A DNA stretch of 64,000 bases from Pseudorhodobacter wandonensis (GTDB taxonomy: Bacteria > Pseudomonadota > Alphaproteobacteria > Rhodobacterales > Rhodobacteraceae): NCBI RefSeq assembly GCF_001202035.1, contig NZ_LGHT01000032.1:1-64000 (forward strand). The letters run 5' to 3'. Positions 22,803 to 32,044 of this stretch are shown here, piece after piece (position 1 is the stretch's first letter; each line of letters begins with the position of its first letter). Under the pieces are notes generated by a model. It did not search any database. It had not been told where the DNA came from and saw only the letters and a list, made by a program, of their open reading frames with translations. The translations under genes and the position numbers were made by a program.

Positions 22803-22958
22803 TCAGCCCATAAAGGCCCACATGCCGCCCAGAATAACCACCAGATAGAAAATCATATTAAACATTGACCGGATCAGCCCCGCATCTGATGTAGGGTCAA
22901 CGCCAAGGCGCTCGCACATCTTGGTGCCAGGCCAGAGTATCACGTCAGCAATTTTCAT
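22803..22958 (-). CDS. Small single-pass membrane protein, 51 aa
   Basis: Starting at ATG 22958, with GGGGAAA upstream, the product is MKIADVILWPG... with a conserved-looking soluble N-terminus (KMCERLGVDPTSDAGLIRSMFNM) and one hydrophobic C-terminal helix (MIFYLVVILGGMWAFMG). An in-frame start at 23006 is less likely. The family is unknown to me, but similar short proteins with this opening are familiar from Rhodobacterales. It lies downstream of the oligopeptide ABC operon. Confidence 0.65.
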   Translation of the reverse strand: MKIADVILWPGTKMCERLGVDPTSDAGLIRSMFNMIFYLVVILGGMWAFMG

Positions 22959-23037
22959 AGCGTTTCCCCAATAGGTATTTTTCATACCCATTTTGGCACA
23001 TTTCAATTGGCATTACAAATACCAATTAAAGCCAACC

Positions 23038-24042
23038 CTACCCCGCAGGCACGGCCAGCAATTCGCGCCAGCGATGGCACGAAACCGAATGCCCGTCGCC
23101 GGGGTTTTCCAGCGTCGGTTCCTCGACACGGCATCGGTCAATCACATTCGGGCAGCGTGTATGAAACTTGCACCCCGGCGGCTGGTTGGTCGGTGACGGA
23201 ATTTCCCCCGTCAGCTTTTGCCCGCCCCGGCGATCATCGGGGTCAAGCGACGGAATGGCCGAAAACAGCGCCTTGGTATAGGGATGGCGCGGCGCCTTGA
23301 ACAAGGTGCGCGTCGGCGCAGTTTCCACCAAGCGGCCCAGATACATCACCGCCAGATGGTCACAGGTATGCGCCACAACCGACAAATCATGGCTGATAAA
23401 CAAAAACGTCAGCCCCATTTCGCGCTGAATATCCTTTAGCAAATTCAATACATCGGCCTGAATTGACACATCCAGCGCTGCCACAGACTCGTCCGCCACA
23501 ATAAAGTTCGGCCGTGAAACCAGCGCCCGCGCGATCGAAATCCGCTGCCGCTGCCCGCCCGAAAACGCATGTGGGAAACGCCGCAGATGCTCAAGGTTCA
23601 ACCGGCATTTCGCGGCAATCTCGCGCACACGGGCATCGGTTTCCTCGCGCGATTTGGTCAGGCCCATCACCTCTAGCGGCTCGGCAATGATATCGCGTAC
23701 CGTCATGCGCGGCGAAAGCGCGGCATAGGGGTCTTGGAAAATCAGCTGCGCCCGTTTGCGGTAATCTTTCAACGCAGGGCCGGTCAGCGTGCCAAGGTCA
23801 TAGCTCACCTCATCATCATTATAGGCCGCATGCCCCCCCGTGATCGGCACCGCCTTTAGAAACGCCCGCCCCAACGTGGTTTTACCCGAGCCAGACTCGC
23901 CCACCAGCCCGAAAAACGAACCCTTCTCGATATCCAGACTTACATTATCCACCGCCTTCAGAATGCTTTTGCTAAACATCCCCGAGCCGATCTTGAACCC
24001 GACCGACAGGCCCCGCGCAGAAATCAACGGCTTCTCGCTCAT
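23038..24042 (-). CDS. oppF: Oligopeptide/dipeptide ABC transporter ATPase (OppF-like)
   Basis: The 334-aa ABC ATPase has Walker A GESGSGKT (48-55), signature FSGGQRQR, Walker B IVADES and the H-loop SHDLSV. The C-terminal extension contains the oligopeptide-ABC motif PPGCKFHTRCPNVIDRC. It is the last gene of the five-gene operon and overlaps oppD by four bases. Together with OppD it powers uptake through OppB/OppC. Confidence 0.93.
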   Translation of the reverse strand: MSEKPLISARGLSVGFKIGSGMFSKSILKAVDNVSLDIEKGSFFGLVGESGSGKTTLGRAFLKAVPITGGHAAYNDDEVSYDLGTLTGPALKDYRKRAQLIFQDPYAALSPRMTVRDIIAEPLEVMGLTKSREETDARVREIAAKCRLNLEHLRRFPHAFSGGQRQRISIARALVSRPNFIVADESVAALDVSIQADVLNLLKDIQREMGLTFLFISHDLSVVAHTCDHLAVMYLGRLVETAPTRTLFKAPRHPYTKALFSAIPSLDPDDRRGGQKLTGEIPSPTNQPPGCKFHTRCPNVIDRCRVEEPTLENPGDGHSVSCHRWRELLAVPAG

Positions 24043-25037
24043 GCTTTGCCCCCTTCGGAATACAGATGGCAGGCCACAGAATGGTTGGCATCAAGCTGCA
24101 CGCGCTGGGGCAGTTTCGCCTTGCACACGTCACCAATAATCTGCGGGCAACGGGTATGAAACACACAGCCCGGCGGCCGTTCCAGCGGCGACGGAATATC
24201 GCCCGCCACCGGCGTCAAAGGCGCATCCAGATCATCCAGTTTCGGCAAAGCCGCCAGCAGCCCTTGGGTGTAAGGGTGCTTGGCATGACGGATCACATCG
24301 CGCACCGGCCCCGTTTCAATCACCTTGCCCAGATACATCACCGAAACCTTATCGGCAGTCTGCGCAATCACCCCCAGATCATGGGTAATGAACAAGATGC
24401 CCATGTGAAACTCGGCCACCAAATCCTTCATCAAATCAATAACCTGCGCCTGAATCGTCACATCCAGCGCAGTCGTCGGTTCATCCGCAATCAAAAGGCT
24501 TGGCTTGGTTGAAAGCGCCATCGCGATCATCGCCCGCTGCCGCATCCCGCCCGACAGTTCAAACGCGTATTGGTCAAACCGTTTACTGGGGTCCGAAATC
24601 CCCACGCGGTCCAGCATCTCGATCGAAATCTCTTTCGCCCGCGCTTTGGTCATATCGCCATGAATAAGCAGCTGTTCAACCATCTGGCTGCCGATGGTGA
24701 TCGCAGGTGCAAAACTCGCCATAGGCTCTTGAAAAATCATCGAAATCGCGCCGCCACGGGCGACCTTCAGCTCTTTGGCCGTGCGCAGTTTCAACACATC
24801 GACAACGCCCGCATCGGTATGCAACAAGATCTTGCTTTCAGGCGCGTATACCGCGTTCTTGGCATTCAAATGCATCAAGGCCTTGGCCGTTACCGATTTG
24901 CCAGACCCGGACTCGCCCACCAGCCCCATCACCTCGCCTTTGTCGATGGTAAAGCTCACATCATCCACCGCCGTAATCAGCCCCTCATCGGTGCGAAATT
25001 TCAGCGTCAGGTTTTGAACGTCAATCAGCACAGTCAT
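24039..25037 (-). CDS. oppD: Oligopeptide/dipeptide ABC transporter ATPase (OppD-like)
   Basis: The 332-aa ABC ATPase has Walker A GESGSGKS (41-48), signature LSGGMRQR, Walker B LIADEP and H-loop THDLGV, plus the C-terminal cysteine motif PPGCVFHTRCPQIIGDVC. Between Walker A and the signature there is an insertion typical of OppD-type subunits. Start and stop overlap its neighbours by four bases on both sides. Confidence 0.93.
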   Translation of the reverse strand: MTVLIDVQNLTLKFRTDEGLITAVDDVSFTIDKGEVMGLVGESGSGKSVTAKALMHLNAKNAVYAPESKILLHTDAGVVDVLKLRTAKELKVARGGAISMIFQEPMASFAPAITIGSQMVEQLLIHGDMTKARAKEISIEMLDRVGISDPSKRFDQYAFELSGGMRQRAMIAMALSTKPSLLIADEPTTALDVTIQAQVIDLMKDLVAEFHMGILFITHDLGVIAQTADKVSVMYLGKVIETGPVRDVIRHAKHPYTQGLLAALPKLDDLDAPLTPVAGDIPSPLERPPGCVFHTRCPQIIGDVCKAKLPQRVQLDANHSVACHLYSEGGKA

Positions 25038-26221
25038 TTCTTGCTATCCGAATAAGGGTCTGCAGCATCACGCAGGCCGTCACCCACGAAAACAAAGGCC
25101 AGAACAAGGGCGACGAAAAACAGAACAGGGATGAAATACCATTGATAATTCAGCAAAACATCCGCTTTGGATACGTTCTGCATCATCGCGCCAAGGCTGT
25201 TTACGGGGTCTTTCAACCCCAGCCCGATAAACGACAGCGCCGTTTCCGACCGCACCATATAAGGAAACGAAATCATCAGATCGACGATGATATAGCTGGT
25301 GAAACTGGGCAACAAATGCCGCCGGATAATGTGGCTGCTCGACGCCCCGCACAGCTCGGCCGCCAGCACATATTCCTGCGACCGCTCGGTCAGCAAATGC
25401 GTCCGGATACGCCGCGCGAGGGTGGGCCAGCCAATCAGGCCAAGGATGATCGAGATAAAGAAGAAACGCGCCTCGGATGACCATTCGGGCGGCAAAAACG
25501 CGGCCATCGCCATGAACAGCGGTATCTGCGGCACCGTTCGGATTGCATCGGTAATCATCTGCAAAACGCTATCCAACCAGCCGCCGAAATACCCTGCCAC
25601 CCCGCCAATCGCCAGCGCCAGCACGAATGAAATCAGCACCCCCAGCGTCCCGACCGCAAGCGAGGTCCAGATCGCGTGCAGCGTGCGGCTGAAAATATCC
25701 TTGCCACTGGCATCGGTGCCAAAAAGATGGATCTTACCGCCCTCAACCCCGAACAAATGGATATTCGACCGGATCAACGCCACATCAACATTCAGCCCGA
25801 AGCTCCTGAGATCTAACCCGAAAAGCGAATATTCCCAGTCGCGGGTAAAGAACTGCATATACAGCCGATGCTCGCGGTTTTCCTTGACCACCCAGCGGAA
25901 ATTCGTCGCCATAGACCGTTCGCGCTCGTTTGCGTAAATGAACGGCCGCAAGGAAAACCCGTTCTCATCCCACATTTTCGGCAATTGCGGCGCGCCGTTT
26001 TCATACTGGTCATCCCGCCCCGCAATCGTCGGGTCATAGGGCGACAGGAACGGCGCAAACAGGCCCATCATAATCATGATAATCAGCGCCCAGGCCGCGA
26101 TCATCGCCGTGCGGTTCGATTTGAACCGCGCCATGATCAACTGGCCTTGGCCTGCGGTAAAATAGGCCTCTTTGGCCTTTTGGTCGATATCGGGTGCGGT
26201 TGCGGTTTTGCGCCAAAACAT
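25034..26221 (-). CDS. oppC: Oligopeptide ABC transporter permease (OppC-like)
   Basis: The 395-aa inner-membrane permease has a long cytoplasmic N-terminus, one early TM helix (MIAAWALIIMIMMGLFAPFL), a large periplasmic loop of about 120 residues, and then the five-helix core. The EAA-type loop ELCGASSSHIIRRHLLPS contacts the ATPases. The loop before the core (residues about 50-170) is longer than in standard OppC, like the YejE/microcin-C-type permeases; this may reflect a particular peptide substrate. Confidence 0.9.
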   Translation of the reverse strand: MFWRKTATAPDIDQKAKEAYFTAGQGQLIMARFKSNRTAMIAAWALIIMIMMGLFAPFLSPYDPTIAGRDDQYENGAPQLPKMWDENGFSLRPFIYANERERSMATNFRWVVKENREHRLYMQFFTRDWEYSLFGLDLRSFGLNVDVALIRSNIHLFGVEGGKIHLFGTDASGKDIFSRTLHAIWTSLAVGTLGVLISFVLALAIGGVAGYFGGWLDSVLQMITDAIRTVPQIPLFMAMAAFLPPEWSSEARFFFISIILGLIGWPTLARRIRTHLLTERSQEYVLAAELCGASSSHIIRRHLLPSFTSYIIVDLMISFPYMVRSETALSFIGLGLKDPVNSLGAMMQNVSKADVLLNYQWYFIPVLFFVALVLAFVFVGDGLRDAADPYSDSKK

Positions 26222-26225
26222 ACGT

Positions 26226-27224
26226 CTATCCTATCAGCCCGCGACGCACGCGCGGATCAATCAGGGCCAGCAAAATATCGGTCACGAAGTTCAGCGCAAC
26301 GATACTGGCGGTAAGAAGGAAAATAATCGCGCCGGCAAGCTGCTGATCGTTTGATCGCGCAAGGCTGTCAAACAACAGGGCGCCCGCCTCGGTCAGCGTC
26401 AAGATCAGCGCGACAATCGGCAACTCATTGAAAATCCTGTTTAAATCAAACCCGAGCGAGTTGATCACAGGCCCCAAAGAATGCTTGGCCGGATAGCGCC
26501 ACAACAACCGCGAGCCGGAAACACCCCGCGCCGAGGCGGCAGTGACATAGAGCTTGCCAATCTCATCCAGCATCAAGGCCCGCACGGTTTGCAGCGCAAA
26601 GGCCGTGGCCGACCAGCCCAGAATAAATACCGGCAGCCACGCGCGCGACAGGAAATCGCCGAACTTGGCCCAAGACCAAGCCGCATCTCGATATTCCTTT
26701 GAAAACAAGCCAGTAAGGCTGTCACCGAAATACACCGTGGAAATCAGCATGATAATCAGCGCCAGCAAGAAATTCGGCAGCGCAAGGCCCAGATAGCTGA
26801 CAAATCGCAAGGAATTGTTGGCAATCGGGCTGGTCGAGCTTGATGATATAATCCCGATCGGCACCGCGATCGCATAAGACAAGATCAGCGCCGCCATGCA
26901 TATGCCCAAAGACACCCAGAACTTATCGGCCAAAAGCTGGTTGATGTTCAGCCGCAAAATGCAACTGTCGCCAAATTCGCCATGCACAACAACGTCATAG
27001 ACCCATGAGCCCCAGCGCGTTAGAAACGGCCGGTCCAGCCCCAGCCGCACCTTTTCCGCCTCGATATCGGCCAGTGAAATCTGCGACCCCGAGGTGTTCT
27101 TGAACGCCAGATACCGCTCGGCGCAGGTGCCCGGCACCAGTTCCATCAAGGTAAACACAATCAGCGAAACGGTCAGCAAGGTGACGATGGCCAAAAAGGC
27201 ACGGGTCAGCGCGAAACGAAGCAT
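26226..27224 (-). CDS. oppB: Oligopeptide ABC transporter permease (OppB-like)
   Basis: The 332-aa permease has an N-terminal TM helix (FLAIVTLLTVSLIVFTLMEL), a periplasmic segment and five more helices. The ATPase-contacting loop TAASARGVSGSRLLWRYPAKHSL is present. It starts 86 bp after the binding-protein gene, with a stable stem-loop between them, and ends four bases before oppC. Confidence 0.92.
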   Translation of the reverse strand: MLRFALTRAFLAIVTLLTVSLIVFTLMELVPGTCAERYLAFKNTSGSQISLADIEAEKVRLGLDRPFLTRWGSWVYDVVVHGEFGDSCILRLNINQLLADKFWVSLGICMAALILSYAIAVPIGIISSSSTSPIANNSLRFVSYLGLALPNFLLALIIMLISTVYFGDSLTGLFSKEYRDAAWSWAKFGDFLSRAWLPVFILGWSATAFALQTVRALMLDEIGKLYVTAASARGVSGSRLLWRYPAKHSLGPVINSLGFDLNRIFNELPIVALILTLTEAGALLFDSLARSNDQQLAGAIIFLLTASIVALNFVTDILLALIDPRVRRGLIG

Positions 27225-27256
27225 AGGCGCGTCCTACAGACAAGGGCGGGAAAAGC

Positions 27257-27276
27257 AGCAGGCGCGAACGCCTGCC
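27257..27276 (-). terminator. UUCG-capped stem-loop between binding protein and permease genes (attenuator/mRNA stabiliser)
   Basis: On the minus strand GCAGGCG-TTCG-CGCCTGC forms a perfect 7-bp stem with the extra-stable UUCG loop, followed by TGCTTTT. Such structures between a binding-protein gene and its permeases commonly hold back transcription or protect the 5' mRNA, giving excess binding protein. The location in the 85-bp gap fits this role. Confidence 0.75.
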
Positions 27277-27309
27277 ACCACTTTAAGAACAAGGGATAAC
27301 GCCTTGATC

Positions 27310-29349
27310 TTATTGCTCAAGATACCATTGCGGACCACGGTACGGATAGGTGCGATAGTATTCATAAGACGCGGTTTTGAACTCGGGGAAGTTCTTGACC
27401 TTGTTGTTCACATAGATCGGGTCCGGCGTCAGCGCGGTACCGATGAACAGCATGTTTTCAACCATTGCAGCAACCATCCGGTTTGCAATCGCCTTGAACT
27501 CATCCGTGCCACTTGGTGTTGATTGCAAGGTGCTGATATCAGCCATCAGCGTCTTTACATATTCCGGCGGCTCAACACCGCTGGCGCCTTTGCTATCCAC
27601 CCATTCAGCCCAGAGCATACCTGTGCGATGCGCAAAATAGTTTTCAAACGGCGGCACCCACAGCTCGTTATTGCCAAGGATGATGCCCAACGGCTGGCCC
27701 TTTTCCCACAGGCCCACGTCCAGCTGGTTTGACGATTGCGCCGAGCGATACTCATCCGGCGTCACCTCTTTGACCGCCGATTTGATGCCGACATTGGCCC
27801 AATCCTGGCTGATCAGTTCAACCACCTGCCCGGCAATCCCTTGGGTGGCAAATTGCATGTTGATGACCAAAGGCGACCCATCCGGCAATTCGCGGAAGCC
27901 GTCACCGTCAACATCCTTCAGCCCCAGCTCGTCCAGCACCGCTTTGGCGGCGTCCGGATTATATTCCATCCCAAAGGTTTTCCACTTTGGATCGATATAT
28001 TCCGGCAGCGGTGAAAAGCCGGTGTATTGCTGCAACTGTCCTTGGCCAAAATAGGCCGTGCTGTTCAGGTTATCGCGGTTAATCGCTTCAGACATCGCAA
28101 TACGGAACTTCACATCGCCAAAGACCGCACGCTTGGCCTCATCCGGATGCGTCACGTTGAACGAAATCGTCTGCATCGCGATCTTGGGCTTCAGCTGAAT
28201 GGTATAGCCGCCCTTCTCCTGATTTTCCAACAGCAGCGGTGCATCGGAAAGCTGCAAGCTTTGCGATTTGTAATCCACCTCGCCATTGACCAGCTTTAGC
28301 AAACGAACCTCTTGGTCATTGGCAAAAAGCTCATCCATTTCATTGATATAGGGCAATTGCTGGCCCGTTGTATCCACCATAAAGAAATAGGGGTTGGCCA
28401 CGAAATGCCGCCCTTCGGTGGTCTCTTTCACCACGATATGGCTTTCCAGCGTTGGCGCGGCATCGCCCGGCATCTTGGCCACCAGATCGGGTGAGTTCAG
28501 CATTGGCGTCGCTGTATCCATCCAGTCCGAGTTACCGTAATAGGCGCGGATCACCGCATAGCCATTCTCAAACCCCAAAGATTGCGCCAGTTTATCGGCA
28601 TCGGGGTTAATAGCGGGGTGGAACTGGCCAAGGAAATGCTTGGGCTGGAAGGCCTGTGCAAAATGCGTCGCGAAATGCGCCAAAAGGCCGGGTTTCGGTG
28701 CAGGCAGTTTGAACACGACCGTCACGTCATCGGGTGTTTCCACCGTCATACGCTCACCGCCGACAGTCACGTAATCCTTTGGTTTTTCGTTGATATTCGG
28801 GTCAAGCGCCAGATTATCATACCAGAACTTTACATCGGCCGAGGTAAAGGGCTGGCCGTCAGACCATTTATGCCCTTTGCGCAGGGTAAAGGTCAGTTGC
28901 GTAAAATCATCGTTCCACGCCCAGGATTTTGCGACGTTCGGCACGATGGTTTCAAGATCATCCGAATAGCGTACAAGGTTCACATGCCGGATCGACATGA
29001 AATCCGATGTCCCCGCCTCGGTCGCGTTCGACAACGCGTCCAGCGTGCCACCATATTTGCCAGTCGATGCATAAGGCACCACCACCAGCGGCTCGGACGG
29101 CAGGCGGTCAGCTACAGCAGGCAAGGCAGGGTTGTTGCGAATTTTGCTGTTGAAATCGGCCATGCTCGGGTTTTCCGACAGCTCCATCGTGCAATTGGCA
29201 GCCGCTTGGAATTCAGCAAGGTCATATTGTTCGGGAAAAGCGCCGGGGGCAACGCCGCCCATATCGGCGACCGAGATTGCAGGGCAGTTGGCGAGGGCTG
29301 CGAACGGTAGAATAAGCAGCGCAGCGCTGCTCAATAATAGGCGTTTCAT
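27310..29349 (-). CDS. Periplasmic oligopeptide-binding protein (family 5 SBP)
   Basis: The 679-aa product has a Sec signal (MKRLLLSSAALLILPFAALA) and a full SBP family 5 fold: VAKSWAWNDDFTQLTFTLRKGHKWSDGQPFTSADVKFWYDNL region, FRIAMSEAINRDNL, and a VVELISQDWANVGI segment. It is longer than classical OppA (about 540 aa), with an extra N-terminal region of about 80 residues. It is the first gene of the operon, and its promoter should lie in 29350-29597. The substrate is not predictable; peptides or peptide-like compounds are likely. Confidence 0.9.
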   Translation of the reverse strand: MKRLLLSSAALLILPFAALANCPAISVADMGGVAPGAFPEQYDLAEFQAAANCTMELSENPSMADFNSKIRNNPALPAVADRLPSEPLVVVPYASTGKYGGTLDALSNATEAGTSDFMSIRHVNLVRYSDDLETIVPNVAKSWAWNDDFTQLTFTLRKGHKWSDGQPFTSADVKFWYDNLALDPNINEKPKDYVTVGGERMTVETPDDVTVVFKLPAPKPGLLAHFATHFAQAFQPKHFLGQFHPAINPDADKLAQSLGFENGYAVIRAYYGNSDWMDTATPMLNSPDLVAKMPGDAAPTLESHIVVKETTEGRHFVANPYFFMVDTTGQQLPYINEMDELFANDQEVRLLKLVNGEVDYKSQSLQLSDAPLLLENQEKGGYTIQLKPKIAMQTISFNVTHPDEAKRAVFGDVKFRIAMSEAINRDNLNSTAYFGQGQLQQYTGFSPLPEYIDPKWKTFGMEYNPDAAKAVLDELGLKDVDGDGFRELPDGSPLVINMQFATQGIAGQVVELISQDWANVGIKSAVKEVTPDEYRSAQSSNQLDVGLWEKGQPLGIILGNNELWVPPFENYFAHRTGMLWAEWVDSKGASGVEPPEYVKTLMADISTLQSTPSGTDEFKAIANRMVAAMVENMLFIGTALTPDPIYVNNKVKNFPEFKTASYEYYRTYPYRGPQWYLEQ

Positions 29350-29597
29350 GATCTCTCCTGTCGTGGGTTAATGCGGAAGTTTCTTCCTTCTTGTGGCGTA
29401 TCCGCCTTATGTAACAAAAACGCTACGTAGTTGCGGCGTCTCAGGGCAGTCAGGTTTTTCGCGCAGTCCGGAACCAGACACTGGCGCGGGTAAACATTGG
29501 GTCACAAGGCTTGCAACTGCCTTGCCCAGGCCCAAGTATGGACGTGCAATTAATTTTCAGTCAAGTGAACTGTTTGGTAAAAAAACCTATCAATTGA

Positions 29598-31133
29598 TCA
29601 GATTGCCTGATTTTGCGCCACGACAGCGCCCTCTTGGCTAATCATCATGCGCCGAAAGCGCCCGCCTCTGTGGCGCATCCGGTGGTCAAGCAAGGCGCGC
29701 GTCATCGCCAACAACACCGGCTGCGCTGCCGCATCCCCGGCAATATCGCGTTTCTCGCCTTCGCCTGCATGGTCAAACAACAAAGGCGGCAGGCCTGCGT
29801 TAAAATGCACCAACGTATGCTGCGCCCCGCGCAAGATGCAGTAATTCGCGTCCTCTGCCCGCAACCCAAGCGCCTTTTGCGTTGCAGTAGCAGTGATCGG
29901 ATTGCCGAAATCCAGCTCGGAAAAGGTAAATTCGCGCCAGTCTGTCGGGGTTTCCCCGCGCAAAAACGGCATCAAACTGCGGCCGTCCATCGTATCCGGC
30001 ACTGGCTGCCCCAACCATTCCAATATCGTCGGGGTCACATCCACAGATTCAGTCGGCGCCTTAACCACCTGCGCCTGCGGCCTGCGCGGGTCACGAATAA
30101 TCAGCGGCGTATGATAGGCTGCGTCATAAAACGTCTGCTTGCCCCAGGCATAGTGATCGCCCAGCATCTCGCCATGGTCGGCCGTCACCACCAGCAGCGT
30201 ATCGTCATAAATCCCCGCCTCCTTTAGCGCCGCAATCACCCGCCCGATATGGTGGTCTACCTCGGCCGCCAACCCAAGGTAGACAGCACGCAAGCTCGCC
30301 ACGTTTTCCCGCGTTGGCTGCAATCCGGCAAAGCCTTCAACAACCGATGAAATCGGCGTCTGCGCATGGTTCAGGGCAATAAATGGGTGCCGCGCTTGCT
30401 CTTGCGCCAGAGTCCCCGCAACCACCGGTGCAGGCACCTCGGCGGGGTTAACCAAGTGGTTATAGGGTTCCGGCGCCACCAGCGGCGGATGCGGGCGAAT
30501 ATAGGTCAAATGCGCGAACCAACCTGCCGGCCGCCCCAACAGCCCACGCAAGAACTGATCCGTCAGAAAGGCCGTGTCGCTATCTTCGGCGCGGTACAGC
30601 GCAGGATCGTCAAGGCGCGGCCCGTTTGGGCGAAAAATATCGGGATAGGGCGGCACGTCATAACCCTTGGCCAGCAAATCCGCCCGCCACGGCAGGCTTT
30701 GCTCAAGCCGCATCTCGACCACCTCGTGAAACCCCGGCATCACCTCTTCATAGCTGGTCAACGCCGGGTCATTGGCGTGAAACTGGCGCGGATCTTGCGC
30801 GGAATCGGTATAGCCATAAAGCAGCGGCAAATAGCCCGCCTTACGCAGCTCGGTCGCGATATTGGGCGTGTCATGCGGCAAAGGCGTGCCATTGCGCACC
30901 GCCCCGTGGTTCATTGCATATTGCCCTGTCAGTATCGACGCCCGCGACGGCCCGCAGGGGTTCACAACCGAATAGTGCTGCGTAAAACTGACAGCCTCAT
31001 CCATCAACGCGCGCAAATTCGGCATCGGCGTCACATCGGCCAAACCGCCCCAAAGGCAATCGGCCCGCAACTGGTCGATGACAATAAACAATACGTTGGG
31101 TTTGGTGCGATGCTTGGCAGGCGTTGTGGGCAT
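29598..31133 (-). CDS. Sulfatase / phosphonate monoester hydrolase-family enzyme
   Basis: The 511-aa alkaline-phosphatase-superfamily enzyme has the formylglycine motif C60-G-P-S-R, which an FGE must convert, and the metal ligands Asp20 (VIDQLRAD) and the VTADHGEMLGDH block. The CxPSR form and length fit the sulfatase/PMH group. No signal peptide is seen, suggesting a cytoplasmic enzyme. The substrate (sulfate or phosphonate ester) cannot be told. It runs toward the peptide-transport genes but is separated from the binding protein gene by about 250 bp without any gene. Confidence 0.88.
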   Translation of the reverse strand: MPTTPAKHRTKPNVLFIVIDQLRADCLWGGLADVTPMPNLRALMDEAVSFTQHYSVVNPCGPSRASILTGQYAMNHGAVRNGTPLPHDTPNIATELRKAGYLPLLYGYTDSAQDPRQFHANDPALTSYEEVMPGFHEVVEMRLEQSLPWRADLLAKGYDVPPYPDIFRPNGPRLDDPALYRAEDSDTAFLTDQFLRGLLGRPAGWFAHLTYIRPHPPLVAPEPYNHLVNPAEVPAPVVAGTLAQEQARHPFIALNHAQTPISSVVEGFAGLQPTRENVASLRAVYLGLAAEVDHHIGRVIAALKEAGIYDDTLLVVTADHGEMLGDHYAWGKQTFYDAAYHTPLIIRDPRRPQAQVVKAPTESVDVTPTILEWLGQPVPDTMDGRSLMPFLRGETPTDWREFTFSELDFGNPITATATQKALGLRAEDANYCILRGAQHTLVHFNAGLPPLLFDHAGEGEKRDIAGDAAAQPVLLAMTRALLDHRMRHRGGRFRRMMISQEGAVVAQNQAI

Positions 31134-31198
31134 GAAAGGCGGCCTCGCTTATGGGTCGCCCCATGCAAAGCCAATGCCGCCCGATAAATCAAGCCCTG

Positions 31199-32032
31199 TC
31201 AGCGCACCAACATCACAGGCACTTTGCACGAGCGGATCATCTCGGTCGTGGTCGAACCGATAATCAGGCTGCGGATGCGGCTGTGGCCATAGGCCCCCAT
31301 AACCAACATCTGATAGCCCTCATCCTCAACCAGCTTCCCCAAGGCAACCTCGGGCTGGCCTGTCACCTGCCGCGTCTCGGCCTCAATCCCTGCTTCAAGC
31401 AGTTGCGCCTGCGCATCGGCCAACAATGGCCTGACAGACAGCGCCTCGCCCACGCTGACCACCGTCACCGCCATACCTTTGTAAAGCGGGCTTTGCGCAA
31501 TATGCTGCACTGCGCGTTGCGACGACGGGCCACCGTCAAAGGCCAATAGCAGATTGGTCACTGGCGCAAAGGCTCGCGCCGCCACCAAAACCGGCACTTT
31601 GCTGCCCCGCACAATGCGTTCAAGGTTTGACCCCAAATGCCCCTTGGCAAAATCTGCCGCCTCGCCGCGCTTGCCCACAACAATCAGGTCAAACCCTGTC
31701 CCGATTTCTTCCAGCAAATCACCGTGGCGCAACCGCGTGGTCGCATCTGCAACCCCCGCCTTGGCCAATACCGCTTGGGCATCGTCCAAAATTGCGCGAC
31801 CACGATGCATCACCAGCTTGGCCCGCTGCGCATCCAGCTCGGCCAATTCCTCAAGCAACGCAGTCCGCGCGCCCAGCCGGATAGAGCCGGATAAATCCTG
31901 CTCGCCCGTCTCACGCCGCCCCAAAACATGCAGCAGCTCGACTCCCGCGCCCAAACGCGCGCCCGCCCAACCTGCCAATTCACACACCGATTGCGCGTAA
32001 ACCGATCCATCCACCAATGCGACGATCTTCAT
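31199..32032 (-). CDS. Universal stress protein with two UspA domains
   Basis: The 277-aa protein carries two tandem Usp domains. ATP-binding-type loops are seen in both: VVGKRGEAADFAKGHLGSNLERIVRGS and, in the second, GAYGHSRIRSLIIGST followed by TTEMIRSCKVPVMLVR. It follows the SulP transporter gene by 12 bp, so they are co-transcribed. A regulatory link between the Usp and the transporter is an inference from this pairing. Confidence 0.9.
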   Translation of the reverse strand: MKIVALVDGSVYAQSVCELAGWAGARLGAGVELLHVLGRRETGEQDLSGSIRLGARTALLEELAELDAQRAKLVMHRGRAILDDAQAVLAKAGVADATTRLRHGDLLEEIGTGFDLIVVGKRGEAADFAKGHLGSNLERIVRGSKVPVLVAARAFAPVTNLLLAFDGGPSSQRAVQHIAQSPLYKGMAVTVVSVGEALSVRPLLADAQAQLLEAGIEAETRQVTGQPEVALGKLVEDEGYQMLVMGAYGHSRIRSLIIGSTTTEMIRSCKVPVMLVR

Positions 32033-32044
32033 TTTCCGCCTCCC

